64,000 nucleotides of DNA, taken from assembly GCF_030269925.1 (NCBI RefSeq), contig NC_085107.1:10292001-10356000 (forward strand), given 5' to 3'. The number at the start of each line of letters is the position of its first letter. Position 1 is the first letter of the stretch. A program made the translations under genes and the position numbers. The stretch comes from Bombyx mori. Its lineage: Eukaryota; Arthropoda; Insecta; Lepidoptera; Bombycidae. This document shows, one piece after another, positions 49,500 through 63,425 of this stretch. Below the pieces are notes generated by a model. That model ran no database searches. It saw nothing but the letters and a program-made list of their open reading frames with translations, and was not told the DNA's origin.

Positions 49500-50540
49500 C
49501 ATGGCGCGTAACGGAAGAAATTAAGATGGTGCGTAACCGAAAAACGTTACATACGTTTTTTCCTCCCTACGTCGATAAAAAAGTTTCACTTCATTAAAAG
49601 CTAATGATTAAATAATTCTCACTTTTGATTAAGAGTAGAAATCAACATGTATAATATTGTTACGAGATCGAATTCAGGATAAAATAATGAACATGTTTCC
49701 ACCTAACAAACGTTCTTTGACCGTTTTCAAAAACAAAATCACACAAGAGGGCCCCAAATATTTTTTTCTGTATTCACTAGTATCTAACAAGCTATTACAT
49801 TTTACAATAACTATGTTCTACAGCACTATGGCGCATTTTTGATTTCACTTTTCCCTATTTACCGTATCGTTTCTCTCGCTGAGCATTCTTCAGTTCAACT
49901 TACTTATTATTTTTGGAACGAAGTTCCTTATGGGACGATGTGGAGGGATACCCTAACCGGGAAAAAACGTCCGTAACGTAAGATTTTTATTAGTAATGCA
50001 CACAGTGTACGACTTAACTTTGTAATAACGTACAAAAAACAACATATTTTTTATCATTAATTGACCACGATCTCAGAGCGTTCGTTTGCGCAATACACTA
50101 ACTCTTATGCAAATAACCGTGAATGAAGTGTACCACAATAAGTTCGCACGTAATAAGGAACTTCGTTCCTATCCAGTGTCCCACGACACCACACATTTTT
50201 TATACAGTGATTGTTTCTTTGTCGGAGGCCTTTCTGTCGGAAGAGTTTCAAGCACCGAGGCTCTGCTAAAAGAGTGAAGACTGGTTTGAAGATTTAACAG
50301 TTTAAGATCATAATGAACAGCTCAAGATACACCAGAATTGCATCGGGTAGATTCATCAAGAACGCCGTAGTTGCGTTTATTAGCGCTTTTATATCAAATC
50401 AGTCGAACCTTCTTGAACGATACTCGCACGACCCGATGTTTTTTTTATTGTCATCGAAAATAATTTGCCGCGCTATTCTTCGCTTTGGAGTGAGAGCGGA
50501 GCGACATGCGGTTCATCTCTGCGCTCCCCTAAGGTAAACT
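49500..50540. other. Spacer with an inverted repeat pair
   Basis: GGAACGAAGTTCCTTAT at 49915-49931 is the exact reverse complement of 50153-50169. Each arm contains the palindrome GGAACGAAGTTCC or its complement. Could be the ends of a 255-bp element. No coding content recognised. Confidence 0.45.
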
Positions 50541-50596
50541 GTTAGAGAATGCCTATGGCATTAAGTCCGCTTTTATACTTTCTAGTATATGAAGTT

Positions 50597-50616
50597 ATAA
50601 ATAAATAAATAAATAA
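50597..50616. repeat. AAAT microsatellite
   Basis: About five tandem AAAT units. Confidence 0.85.
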
Positions 50617-51887
50617 ACATGCGCGACACTGCTAGTTGTTATGCGTGGTATTTCAAACATACACAAACTTAAGTCAGTAAACGAATAAAGTTTAAGTTGG
50701 TTGGTTCAGGTTAAGTAAGTTCCTCTTTCGGATTTTCAAGATACCTACCCTGTATTTGTTTATACATTTTGTGTATTTAAATTATCATATAAGGCGTTGG
50801 ACTTGTTTTAATGTAGCCTTTCCAAATTTTATAACTTATGTTACATTGACTTTGAGACTGGTGAAAAAAAGAAACAGGTATTTGATGTAACCTCGCTATT
50901 TTTAAATATCACTGGCGCCTTTTTCTATACGTATCCGAATACAATCATGAATATGTTTTTTCGTTTCTTTTTATTAATGTGTTTTTTTTTCTGTACGTCT
51001 AAGCGTCTTCGAGTATTTTTAATCATGAGTTGAAAACTTTGCACTTTTTGCTGGAGCTGCAGTTGCCGATTGTTGACAATTAATAAATACTAGTCGTATA
51101 CAAGAATGTGTGAGTCAATGAGATGGAATGAATAATTATGGTAGGTACTAAGTAATAACACTTGAGTGCGTTGATAAGAATGTTAATCTATTTCAAATTA
51201 CAGCAGATAAACTGAAACACCAACAGTGAATGTTGTTTGGTCTTCACACGTTGTGTGAATGTGTAATGGCGGCTGTTCAAATAATTGAAAAATGGTTTTC
51301 ATTTTGTTCTTAATTCGAAATATAGAAAAGAAAAATAATAACGTTTGTGTGTGTATTATGGTAAAGTAAGTTGGGCCTCTAGTCTTTCTGCGAATAAAAC
51401 TTAAAATCGCGATACTGGTCAATGTGTTCATATGTATATATATTTTATTATTCGGTCTTTTTTACCTGCAAAGTTGGCGTTTTACAACGCCGGCCATTTG
51501 AAACGTAATTTAGGTATGGCTAAAAATGCAGGCAACATTGGAGGAAGCTTGTGCAAAAACTGGACCAAGGTGGTCACGACCCTCAATAATGAGGACAGAC
51601 AAAGAAGAAGAAAATTTTAACTTACAAATGACTTTGGTTTTAAAAATATGGAATTTTATTTTCGAATTCTGTCATTTGTTTTTGATTAGTGCTTTATATA
51701 CATTTATTTTAATTTAATTTATTAAATTTGTATCTTTTCCATCAATATGGACACGATAAAAATTTGGAATGATGGTATACGTGTTCCGTCGCGGTAGAAT
51801 TGCCTCACAAACCTTTCACAAAATGACGTGTAGGTACGGAGCAAACACTATAAACGAAGGCACGAGTGGCACGACTCCTGAAAACTA
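50617..51887. other. Spacer without recognised features
   Basis: AT-rich; only a short stretch near 51530-51610 that resembles a LINE tail (GGTGGTCACGACCCTCAATA). No gene seen. Confidence 0.45.
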
Positions 51888-52640
51888 AAATCAACAACGA
51901 TGGATTAAAAACGATAATTGAATGGACTGACGATACTCAATCTACCGCTGAACTAGCAGTCGCTTTCAAAGTTAGCATCAAAACAATATTAGTTAATTAG
52001 CGACAAATTGGCAAGGTAAAGAAAACTTAAGTGGGTACCGCACGAACTGAATGATCGCCATCGCGACGAACTTCTTAAGGTATGCCTTGGGTTGTTTAAC
52101 AGACACGGAAGCGAGAGGATTTTAAAATGCACTGTCATTTGCTGTCAAAAAGGATTCTTTTGGATAATCGTAAGCGGTCATCATGTTGGTTAGATCCTGT
52201 TTCAGCACCTAGGTAATAAACCTCAAACGAAAACGTAACTATAGAAAATCATAAAACAATTTCTTTGTCTATGCGTGTATAATTCATCACACTTCTTATT
52301 AAATGGCACCAGAATTAATGCGAATGTGAACTGAGTTTCTCACAGTTGACACAATTATGAAGAAGCTATAGAATTTATAACAATGCTCGACCCTATACAA
52401 CGAAACAGACGGTCTCTAAGCTACAAGAGCTAGGGTTGCAAGTAACGCTGACAGACTTCTAGTTTTTCTTAAGCTTGGACAACTTCTTGGCAGGGAGAAA
52501 ATTGAATAGCCGAGAAGCAAAACAAAATGCCTTTGAAGAGTTTGTTGGCTCCTATAAAAACTGAATTTTTCAAGAAGGGTATTGAAAAAATACCCCTGCG
52601 CTGGCAAATATAGATCGATACCATGGGTTGATGTTTAGAA
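51888..52640 (+). pseudogene. Mariner-type transposase pseudogene
   Basis: Broken frames keep the order of a mariner transposase: NDGLKTIIEWTDDTQSTAEL, FKVSIKTI and IGKVKK in the DNA-binding part; RKRSSWLDPVSAP; then ARPYTTKQTVSKLQELGLQV, SLDNFLAGRKLNSREAKQNA and FEEFVGSY in the C-terminal part. Multiple in-frame stops and frameshifts, and the central region around the second catalytic Asp is largely lost. Inactive. Confidence 0.8.
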
Positions 52641-52799
52641 ATAAAAAACTTTGAATAAAAGAATTGCTTTAACTTTCTGTATAATAAACGACAATCTCGT
52701 AAGTAAAAACCTAATATTTTAAATTTCGGTAATCTTCTATGGCTGAAGTTACCTCATATTAGTGCTCTGGGAAGTTATTTGAAATGATCATGCCATCTC

Positions 52800-53030
52800 T
52801 TTTTACCATCATACATCCGTCACCGGGGCAGAGTTCATCCATACTTCCTAGAACTAGTGCATCACCAAAGATTTGTTACATATTATATATAAGCTTTGGG
52901 ACGAAACATATCCTTCTTCAAACGAGGTTTGAGTAGAGTCCTAAGCGGTAAGTGGTAATTTGCCTGTCCCCATTGCTGACGTTGATAAGCGATGGTGACC
53001 ACTTACCATTCAGCTGCTCATATGCCCGTT
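52800..53030 (+). repeat. Jockey-like LINE 3'-end fragment
   Basis: CCTTCTTCAAACGAGGTTTG encodes SFFKRGL, followed by AGAGTCCTAAGCGGTAAG and the ATGGTGACCACTTACCATT terminal motif. Several stops. Confidence 0.6.
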
Positions 53031-53157
53031 CTTCTGTCGAAGTTAATAAAAATACATTTAAATTATACGTACATATCTATCACTGAACTAGATACGACAT
53101 TATTTATCTGCTGGATTTAAAAATAGGGAAAATATACTTTTCGAATCACCCGTGACT

Positions 53158-53541
53158 TTTTTTTTTTTTTTTTATGATTGAAAGATTACTGGTGGCCCGA
53201 AGGCCTTTCCAGTTTCACCAGGACAGGTGGGCGAGCAAAGGCTCAGCCAAGAGGGGTGGGATTTGCTAACAACTGCCCGAGCGCCTCCGAAGGAGACCTA
53301 ACAACTCAAGAGCAATTGTTTCGCGAATGAATCTACTACCGGATCGGAATCGCGACCCGCTGAGAAGATCCGGCGAGAAACTCAGCGGGCTGATGCATGG
53401 GTTAGGTTGCACGTCGACCTCTTTGTCGAGTTCGACGAGTACGGTTACCGGGGTCCCTAAGCCTGCCCCTAGTATTAGAGCTGAAGGCATCTAATGCAAA
53501 GGTTATTGGATCTGATGGATCCGTAAGGACGTGTCTAGGGC
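53158..53541 (-). mobile_element. 384-bp R1-tail retroelement with poly(A) and 11-bp target duplication
   Basis: Flanked by CACCCGTGACT (53147-53157 and 53542-53552), with a T tract at its left end marking the A tail. Closely related to 29732-30120 and begins at the same nucleotide of the family sequence (GCCCTAGACACGTCC on the minus strand). Confidence 0.85.
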
Positions 53542-54559
53542 CACCCGTGACTACGGAGCATCGGGATATATGAAAACTGAAAAGACGATCATGACGGATT
53601 ACGTTGACCTCAATTATGAAAAAAAAAGAAGAATTTTATCGATATTTCAAACTAACATTTCGACAAAATTGTATTAACCATAAATTTTTGTTTTATCAGT
53701 TAAAGTAAGATTAAACAAAACAAAAATCGTTCTTAGTTATAGTAGGTATTTGATTTTACTAGACGCGCTCTGAAATTAGCAAAAATTGCACCTAAACCAC
53801 TTTTAAAACAACTGTCTTTTGCATTTTAATAAATAAATCTACTTTTAAATTAATTTCATATATGTCTACTTTGCATAACAAATTTAATTCACATTTCTCT
53901 GTTTCCAGAAGTCAATTCAGTAAAAAGTTAAGTAGTATAACATTATGCTGAAAATGAAGTATGCTATATTTCTTATCTCTCTCTTAAAATTAGTTGTAAT
54001 CTTGTAATAATATAAACTTTTTCGGGTCATTATCCGCGAGCTCATAGCTTGTCCGGTGTTATGCATTGAGAAAGGTATGGCTTGAAAAATTATTTATAAC
54101 CTCTTGAAAAGAAAATACGTAATAGGTAGGCACATATTCGTAATGGGTACATATGTAGGTACGTATTTCAGTATGTTTTAATTTCCGATAAGCAAAAAAC
54201 TGTTTCTATACATTCATTTTAGTTTCATATAGAAAATGTACTGACAAGACGTATCTGTTTCATTAGGTACTGAAATCGAGAGAATTTTACTGAATTTACT
54301 TAAACGTTCCTGTCTAAAATATTGAATAGTACTAACATGTTTACGGCGGGCAACTTTAGTCTCCATTAATACCGTAATTTACTTAAATTTGACCACAAAG
54401 TCTACATAATTATTACAATATATGTAATGTTTTTTTATAGATTACGGAACTTTTGGTAAAACTAATGTATATATTTACCTTGGTACCTTAATTAGTTTAG
54501 TGAACGTATGAACCTTTATTTCATTTTAAAGCAAAAAATAGCTTCAATGCTAGCAGCCT

Positions 54560-54790
54560 CGAGGTCTACAGAGCAGTTTATCCATACTGTCTGGAATTAC
54601 GGCCTTCATCCATAGTGTTTCCAAAGATATTATTTTCCACGTACCATCCGGCTCTGGAATGCTCTGGCAGGCTTCAAACGAGGCTTGCGGAAAGTACTCA
54701 GTGGTAGGCAGGGAGGTGGTTATGCCCCTGGCATCATGACGTCAATGAGTGACGGTAACCAATCACGATTACTTGGACAGTATTCTCGTA
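54560..54790 (+). mobile_element. Jockey-like LINE coding tail
   Basis: In one frame it encodes TIRLWNALAGFKRGLRKVLS then GRQGG, the usual C-terminus of a Jockey-type ORF2, followed by the GTGACGGTAACCAATCAC 3' end. Truncated 5'. Confidence 0.7.
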
Positions 54791-55735
54791 CGTCTACAAA
54801 TACAAAAAAGAAACCATTAGGAAGCAAAAGAGGTTGCTCCGACGTTCGAGCGAGCAACGTACTTTAAGATTTCAAAGGATTTTAAATTGGTGGTTAATCA
54901 TTTATTCATCAAACCACAATGGAACCGCTACAACTACAAAACTACCAAGTGCTAGTAATCGCTGTTTTACGAGAAATAAGGTCGATTATTCGCTATACCT
55001 AATGCGAAGCCTCGTAAGTCGGTTAATTATAAACAAAACCGTTTGTAGGATAGCTTCCTGTTAGTCCTGACGCATTAACATAGAATGTGACTTTTCACGT
55101 AGTTGAATTGCTTCATCAATTCTGCCCGTTTTGTTAAGACTTATAAATATTATAATATTCAGTTTTTTTATGTGCGACATCAATTTCATTTTCCATGAAT
55201 GGTTTTGCCGTGGAAATTTTAAATTTAGAATTTTTTGGAAAGAAGTTCATAACGCGATTTGCGGCAGAGGTAGACTGATAAAAATCGTCAGATAGCAAAA
55301 AAATCATTATGCCCCTGGTTTGATTTAACTATAAACAAATGTTATGTAAAATATAACCACATAAAGACTAAACTCCGATTTACTTAACTGTAAACTTATA
55401 TTTACAAATGTAATCTCCGCCTTACATCAGTGACTTTAAAGGGAAAAGGAAAAAAAACGAATGCAAATCGCTACTTTTAAATCTAACAATCGGGTTTTTA
55501 TAATTTTTTCAGTACAGGTAGGCAAGTAAGAACTAGTGAACAAAGATGAAACAGTGGAAACCCAACTCACAAGAACTTATGAGTACTAATTTGTAGTAAA
55601 TATATTAGATAAGTCCAGTATTATAATGAACATGGTAAAAGTAAATTGAAAGAGCATTTTAGTTTTTAATTTTTAATGAAATTAAAGGCACATGTTGAGA
55701 AATATACACATATTATTATTATTATTTTAATTTTT
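54791..55735. other. Spacer without recognised features
   Basis: AT-rich DNA with no gene or repeat that I recognise. Confidence 0.45.
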
Positions 55736-55966
55736 GTTTATTGCTTAGATGGTTGGACGAGCTCACAGCCCACTTGGTGTTAAGTGGTTACTGGAGCCCA
55801 TAGACATCTACAACGTAAATGCGCCATCCACCTTGAGACATAAGTTTTAAGGTCTCAGTATAGTTACAAAGGCTGCCCTGCCCTTCAAACCGAAACTCAT
55901 TACTGCTTCACGGCAGAAATTGGCATGGTGGAGGTATCTAACCGCGCGGACTCACAAGAGGTCCTG
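55736..55966 (-). mobile_element. Bm1-like SINE, 5'-truncated
   Basis: TTGCTTAGATGGTTGGACGA, ACTGGAGCCCATAGACATCT, CTGCTTCACGGCAGAAATT and GGACTCACAAGAGGTCCT are present. The head half is absent. Confidence 0.8.
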
Positions 55967-57857
55967 TACTGTCCCCACCAGTATAAATCAATCCAGTTAT
56001 TTGTATCATTGCCAAGATACCATAAATATCGCACGGAGCACTGTGACTTGGCTATGAAATGACGTATATGTTTTTTCCTCAAAGCGAAGTCGAAGATGCA
56101 AGCCACCAAATGGAATCTATGCCTAATGGAAGTGGAGACACTCTCCCGTGGACGTTAGTAAAGACAAAACCAAGCTGTGTTATATTTGAAAAAAAAAAAC
56201 GCAGGTCCAAAAAACATTGAGAAATGAATGAAATTTTCGTTTCCTAAATAGATCTTTCCTAAAGAGAAAGAGGAAAGAAGTGTTGACATCCCGCAGAAGT
56301 TGGGTAGACGTCCGTGTTATTTTTACCAGCAAGCAGTTATTCCTTCCAGATCGATAAGCACCTATATCACCTTTTTGTCCATAGGTCTCATATCCTGCGA
56401 CGACAACGACTTTCTTATATCTACGGTATACGGTAACCGCATAAAATCATATGTAACAAACAACCAATAAATAAATAAAACTTCTAACTTTACGACAGTA
56501 ATGCCGTTCAGACATAAAAGGATTATAGACATTTTAAATTGATTGTTACTACGTATAGGTACAATGTACTCACTTTATTTAACTGATTATAATTATATAT
56601 TATACAATATTTAGTTACTAGTGGTCCCGCAGTAGTCGAAATTTGACTATAATTAATTGAAATTATAAGTTTGAACATTATTATGGTTATATTGTCAAAG
56701 ACTATTAGGTATACTTATATATTCACAGATTTCGCCAAGACTGTAGACAAATAATATTAAAGATAATTAATTTTCTTATAAGATTAATAACCTATTTTCA
56801 ATTTGACCACAGACTTTAAGCATTAACTAAAGTTTGACAATAAACCACAATAAACAAAGGGTATATATACATGTGTGTGTGTGTGTGTCAAATAGATGTC
56901 AGTATGTGTAATGTTTTCTTTATTGATTTAATGTATCCTTTATATATGCATTATTCTAAAAAAATATTATCATTGTGCACTCCTTCTCTATATTCTCTCT
57001 AAGTGTGGGAAATTTTATACTTTTCGTAAAAAGGGGTACAAAGTTTTTGCCTCACGTATTAATATATAGATTATCCAATATATGCGACATAATTTTAGTT
57101 TCTTAAATTTTAAAAACCAAGGAACCCTGTTGTCTCTGTTACTACGATATTAAGAGTACTTAGTTATAAAAATATATTCTAGATGTGCAGACGACCCGCC
57201 CGCTGATAAGCAACTAACTAACAGATCCAATATCATCACGACATGAACGCTGCCCCTGGTCCTAATAAATGAAATCGTAGCTTCAATTCTATTGTACCAT
57301 ACAACGACACTACCATATTTCGAATCGGCAATTAGGATTGCTTCACAGCAGAAATAATAAGTACCCGTGCGAACAAGATAGAAATACTTCTACTGTATCT
57401 TGTATTCAGAATAAATAAAATTCGACACGTTGTGCGTGTTCCATAACATTTCTCATGCGAGATGTTTTCGAAAAATTGTCGAAAGGTGAGACATTAATTT
57501 TCATCAAACCTGGCATACTTAATAATAATTAATGATTAATTCGGTTATTGTATTTATCAAAAAGTTCAAACAAAAAATTGTTTTGTCACAGTACCTATGT
57601 GATATTCTTACAGTTAAAACACACAAAATACGTTTCTTTTAATCAAAGCATTCTAAATCAATGTCAATAACCTGATAATGATTAATGTTACCAAAAACCT
57701 TAACGCGGTATTGTCTAAAAACTTACCATATTTTTTTGGATTTCAACACAAGTAATTACTTATAATTTATGAAAACGAAACAACGAAATTTTAAAGTATT
57801 CAAATGCCACTTCACAAAACAAATATTTGATGTACCTCCGTAATAATTTAATACTCA
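55967..57857. other. Spacer with a TG microsatellite and a possible SINE relic
   Basis: (TG)8 at 56872-56888. A very diverged Bm1-like stretch may lie at 57180-57410 (GATTGCTTCACAGCAGAAAT, GTACCCGTGCGAAC). No gene recognised. Confidence 0.4.
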
Positions 57858-58030
57858 CTCGTTTTAATGAATATCACTAATTTGGATAAAATAAGCGCGG
57901 TTGACTCTGAATGGGGCTTCTTGGTTCGCCAATCGTTAACTTGAGACTGAGAGTCGCCGGTGACACCAATTACCACCACTATCGTCGGGTGAAGGCAATA
58001 GCCATAACGTAAGGAGTAAGGTTAAACACA
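57858..58030 (-). promoter_or_regulatory. Candidate promoter and 5' non-coding exon for a minus-strand gene
   Basis: A GC-richer unique stretch in AT-rich surroundings, containing CTCAGTCTC (arthropod initiator-like TCAGT) and ending at a strong donor GTGAGT (57857-57852, minus strand). A short upstream ORF starting ATGGCTATTG lies inside. It could be the missing 5' UTR exon of the transporter, whose coding exon begins right after an acceptor at 41070; the intron would be 16.8 kb. Linkage is inference only. Confidence 0.3.
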
Positions 58031-58432
58031 GAGCAAGAGTGAAAAGTTGTTTTGTGAATGGTAAATTTAGAAAAAGAAACAAAGATTAGAACATATGTTA
58101 TTCTTATCCTAGAAAGCATTCCAAATTTGATTATTCTACCTAATCTTTTATATTACGTTTAAGATGTGGGTACAGTTAATTTATTGACTATATTCTCAGC
58201 GTGCGAGGACGTCCAGATTGTATAAACGACCTTTGATCTAGTGAAACCGAATGAAAATTTTAAATTCAAATTCTGCTTATTCGATTTTGGCATAACTAAA
58301 TTGTTTGATACAACCGAGGTTTCGTTATGTTGCATTATCTGAAGTTTTTTGTTTATTACTTTAAACACAATGAAAGAAAAGGTGAGCGATACAGTAGCGT
58401 AGCCCTGCGAATGGTAATAAAAATAATCTTAA

Positions 58433-58740
58433 CGGCCGTCTGGTGTAGTGGTAAGTGACACGGTCACTACACAAGGGGGTCGCGGGTTCGAATCCCGCCA
58501 AGGGAAGATATTTGTATGGTAAATATAAATGTCCTTTCCAGGGTTATGGATGTATATTAAAATATTAAATATATGTACGTGTAAAATAAAAATATTACAT
58601 TTATTTCCGTTATCTGGTTGGTACCTGTAACACAAGTTCTTTACGAACTTAGCACGGGACCAGTTAACGTGGCGCGATTGTTATTAAATATTTATTTATT
58701 TATTATTATTATTTAATTTTACAACATTTGCGTAACAAAC
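58433..58740 (+). mobile_element. tRNA-derived SINE (second family)
   Basis: tRNA-like head with A box TGGTGTAGTGG (58441-58451) and B box GGTTCGAATCC (58485-58495), then a body containing GGGTTATGGATGTATATTAA and CTTTACGAACTTAGCACGGG, ending in TTATTTATTTATTATT. The head is not a functional tRNA because it has a body and tail and lacks a proper acceptor end. Confidence 0.8.
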
Positions 58741-59512
58741 TGTATCAGCGAGTGGTTGGGTGTAACCTTCCTGCCCATTTCTTTTGCGGAGCAATCACGT
58801 CACCTTATAGAACTTCTATGAAGTTATCTATCTAGATATTCTAATGAAGCTGATATTTGGATCTGATACTTCAGGGAGGCGACGGTAATTAACAACGTTG
58901 GCTGTCATGTATGTCACCGGTGCCTTACGTGGTGCACTGAAGTAATTATGCCGATTTCTCTCTTCAATGTTCTTACCAAAGCGCCGGAATACCTAGAATA
59001 GACCATCGGAAAGACGAATCCCCTCGACAAAGTGAGTCGTTGCTGCATGACTCATCTATGGTAATTCAGGAAAGCGTGCGAAACGAGAAATCTGAAGGAT
59101 ATATGAGAATATTCTAAACATGTTGTCGCGCTGCGCCCACCGCTTGGTTGTTCCTTGTACAAACGTCAATTATCGATGTTAATTAGCCTGACTTCTGTTG
59201 CGTAAATCTGTGATTGTTATTTTTTATTAACAATGTTATACCAGTACATATAGATACCTACTGATATAGAGAGCAGGGCGTCGTTTATCGGGCTACTTAA
59301 CCCTAGATAGTTACATCGTCTACCATTATTTAAAAAAAATTAGAACATTAGTTGTCATTAGAAGTTTACAAGTATACTATGTTTTATATTTTTCTTCTGG
59401 TTCATCGGACTACAGGAAAGTAGATAGCAGAAAAGTATATGATTTACTAACACAAGCAAATAGAGGAAAAGGTCAACCCCTAGAGTTCTGGTTAGCATAC
59501 CGGTGTCTTTAT

Positions 59513-59792
59513 ATGAGTCGACTATTATCAAAGCCGGCAATGTGACTTTTGGACAATTATTGGTAAATCAGAAAAACGAATTATTGACTTTGTATTCCAT
59601 TGGCAGTCACAAAACTCTTCTGAACGACATCTTAGATAAATAACAGGTTAAGTATTAACCTTTATTTAATGCAGGTTTTGAACCGTATTCTTTGAAGGAG
59701 ACGATTATATTCAAATCAATCTGTATTGACATATCAATAACATTTTTTTGTCCAAATGCACAGATTGCCACCTTTGATAATAGATGACTCAT
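59513..59792. mobile_element. MITE with about 32-bp imperfect terminal inverted repeats, copy 2
   Basis: Near-identical to 249-524 over its whole length, same ends and TA flanks; differs by a few substitutions and a short insertion in the middle. Confidence 0.8.
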
Positions 59793-60313
59793 AAAGTGTT
59801 GTAATTTTTTCGGCAATACATTACCTACGTAGCTTGGCAGGCCTGTGTTTCTATAGCAGATTCTTAAAGGCTCGCCGTTTTCGTTCGTTCCTAGGACTCC
59901 TTACTCAGAAATCCCTAACGTAGATATTCAAGAGACATATTTTCCACACAGCGCAATTATACGATTCCAATATTTTCGATGATTCAAAAAATTGTTTCAG
60001 ATGATGCCGATATTATATATAGTCCGTACCGTACCTTAAGACTTAATTGAAACCAGTTTTGAAATGGGATTGTGCCACGGTAAGATTGTCCATTATCAAT
60101 GGCAAAACAAAATAAAAATATAAAGCTAGAGAGACAAGAAACGTTCTTATCGTGCCCCGTGACCAGACAGTGAAGTCAATATTGGTGGAACAGACAGCGA
60201 CACGTGTCCGCATTGTTGAGCAATCATTAGTATTTTTGTAAAAAAATTCGTTATCGTATCGTACACAAGACACGAGCCGGACATGCCTACATTCCACGAC
60301 CTTATCCCTAGAC

Positions 60314-61672
<1,359 letters not shown>

Positions 61673-61680
61673 CCCTAGAC

Positions 61681-63219
61681 ATTCATTCATGTAATGATTG
61701 GATTGTCCATATAGTAGATTGTAGCTCTGATCGAGATACTAGAGGTCAGTTGTTATTCGGTTGGTGCCAATGCCCCCTAAACTGACGAATTGCCTCTGTA
61801 GACTACTCTTTCAGTGTACATAACGTTTCACTTTTCCTTTTTATATGTCTAAGCTGTCTCTTGAAACAAGTTTCTAAAGAGTCCTCAACGACTCTGGTAT
61901 CTGGCGCTATAGATGAAATTGCTAGTGTACATACACAAGCATGAATAATTACCGGTAGGTAGCTAGAGAATATTTAAATATTCGTTGAACATTGTAAATC
62001 GAAACAATCCTTTCCCTAATCGTACTGGGTAAAAATCACCCATGTAGCAAAAGGAACTAAATTAATGGAACATTTTTAATTACAAAAAATAAATAAAACT
62101 CAAGTTGATTAAAATTAATATGTATTTATTTTTCATTCTTTGACAACCAGAACAAATCCTTTAATAATGTGCATATAATAAATTTCTAATCTTTTATATT
62201 CAATATAGTATTTTATTTAGTCTCCAAAAAACCGATGATACAGCCGGAAAACAATTAGATTTTATTTTTGGTAGAAAATACGATAGAAATTAACGCATAC
62301 AATAATGAAATACATATTAATTATAAAATAAATCAATACTTTATTAATTATTTAGAAAATCACTAAAATGAGTACTACTTACAATTTTTAAAGATGACGA
62401 ACTTCTATTTTACTTCAGTATGGCAATCGGCTTCTTGGATAGAAATCCAATTCTAATCATCCAATTCCATGCAATTACTTTAACGGAGTCTAGTAGCTCG
62501 TTGTAATACAAGGATTCGCCTTGAACTAGAATTTTCTTGAGCTCGACCTATAGGTATTTATCGTTTTCTGGGACGTATTTCTCCAATCCCGTCCAATTCC
62601 TTAATTTAATTATTTTTCCAAAATCCAAGGAAGTAGTAGGTAATAATAACGGCGAGCTGTTATTCCTCTAAACAACTATTCGCGGCTCAGCTCAAACAAG
62701 TGACCTTGTAAATTCTGTTGTGGTATTGCGACAGCTGGAAAGGCAACAACGCATCAGTTGAAGGCATTAAAATGAACAGCGATCGGCAGACGAGCTCAAG
62801 GCCCATTCAATGTTAAGCGGTTACCAGAACACATATACATTACAACGCAAATGACCCAATTAATCATTATAGCATAATAGTTGTGTGCGGGCTCACAACT
62901 ATAGTACCTAGTCACTCGACTCATATACCCTGAGCGTCCTACGCATTAGGCTGCTTGTTTGATGCTTAATATACATTTTAACCTAAAGTTTCTCTCGCGG
63001 CGGAAGAAGATATTCATTGTTATTTATATAAGCACCGGTAACTGCCTGATATCAGATACGAGTGACCTCTTCCGATCGTTTACATAAAAAATACATATTT
63101 TATAATAATAATTAAAAATTCCTACGAATTTTTGTACTACTTGAATTTCCACTAACTACGAAACCTATTTATATTTAGTTAGGATTTGAAGTTGGAGATT
63201 TACAGAATAGCGGCAAAAG
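61681..63219. other. Spacer, one SINE relic
   Basis: A diverged Bm1-like stretch lies around 62785-62910 (CAGACGAGCTCAAGGCCC, AATGTTAAGCGGTTACC). Otherwise no feature recognised. Confidence 0.45.
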
Positions 63220-63425
63220 GCAGGTGTATTGGCGGTGAACGACGCGGTTATTATTAAAACCTCAAAAAGGCAAACTGGTCGAATTCATAACAAGGAAACC
63301 TGGATGATATGTGTAGCCAATCGTAGGTGGTTCAGGATACATCACATGAACGTTTGCTCAAAGTGGGAGTCGAATCCACAACCCTCAGCCTCGTAGCAAG
63401 GCGCGCTAACCTACTCCGCCAACAA
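63220..63425 (-). mobile_element. tRNA-derived SINE (third type)
   Basis: On the minus strand: GGCGGAGTAGGTTAGCGCGC (A-box region), then GGCTGAGGGTTGTGGATTCG and ACTCCCACTTTGAGC (B-box region). It is followed by a non-tRNA body, so it is a SINE and not a tRNA gene. The 3' boundary is approximate. Confidence 0.6.

Noticed and set aside
58433..58504. tRNA gene
   Set aside because: A and B boxes are present, but the sequence continues into a repeat body and A/T-rich tail, so it is a SINE head.
58429..58635. 68-aa minus-strand ORF containing WRDSNPRPP
   Set aside because: This is the antisense translation of the tRNA-like SINE head, a common false gene.
63362..63425. tRNA gene on the minus strand
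   Set aside because: Imperfect boxes and a non-tRNA continuation indicate a tRNA-derived SINE.
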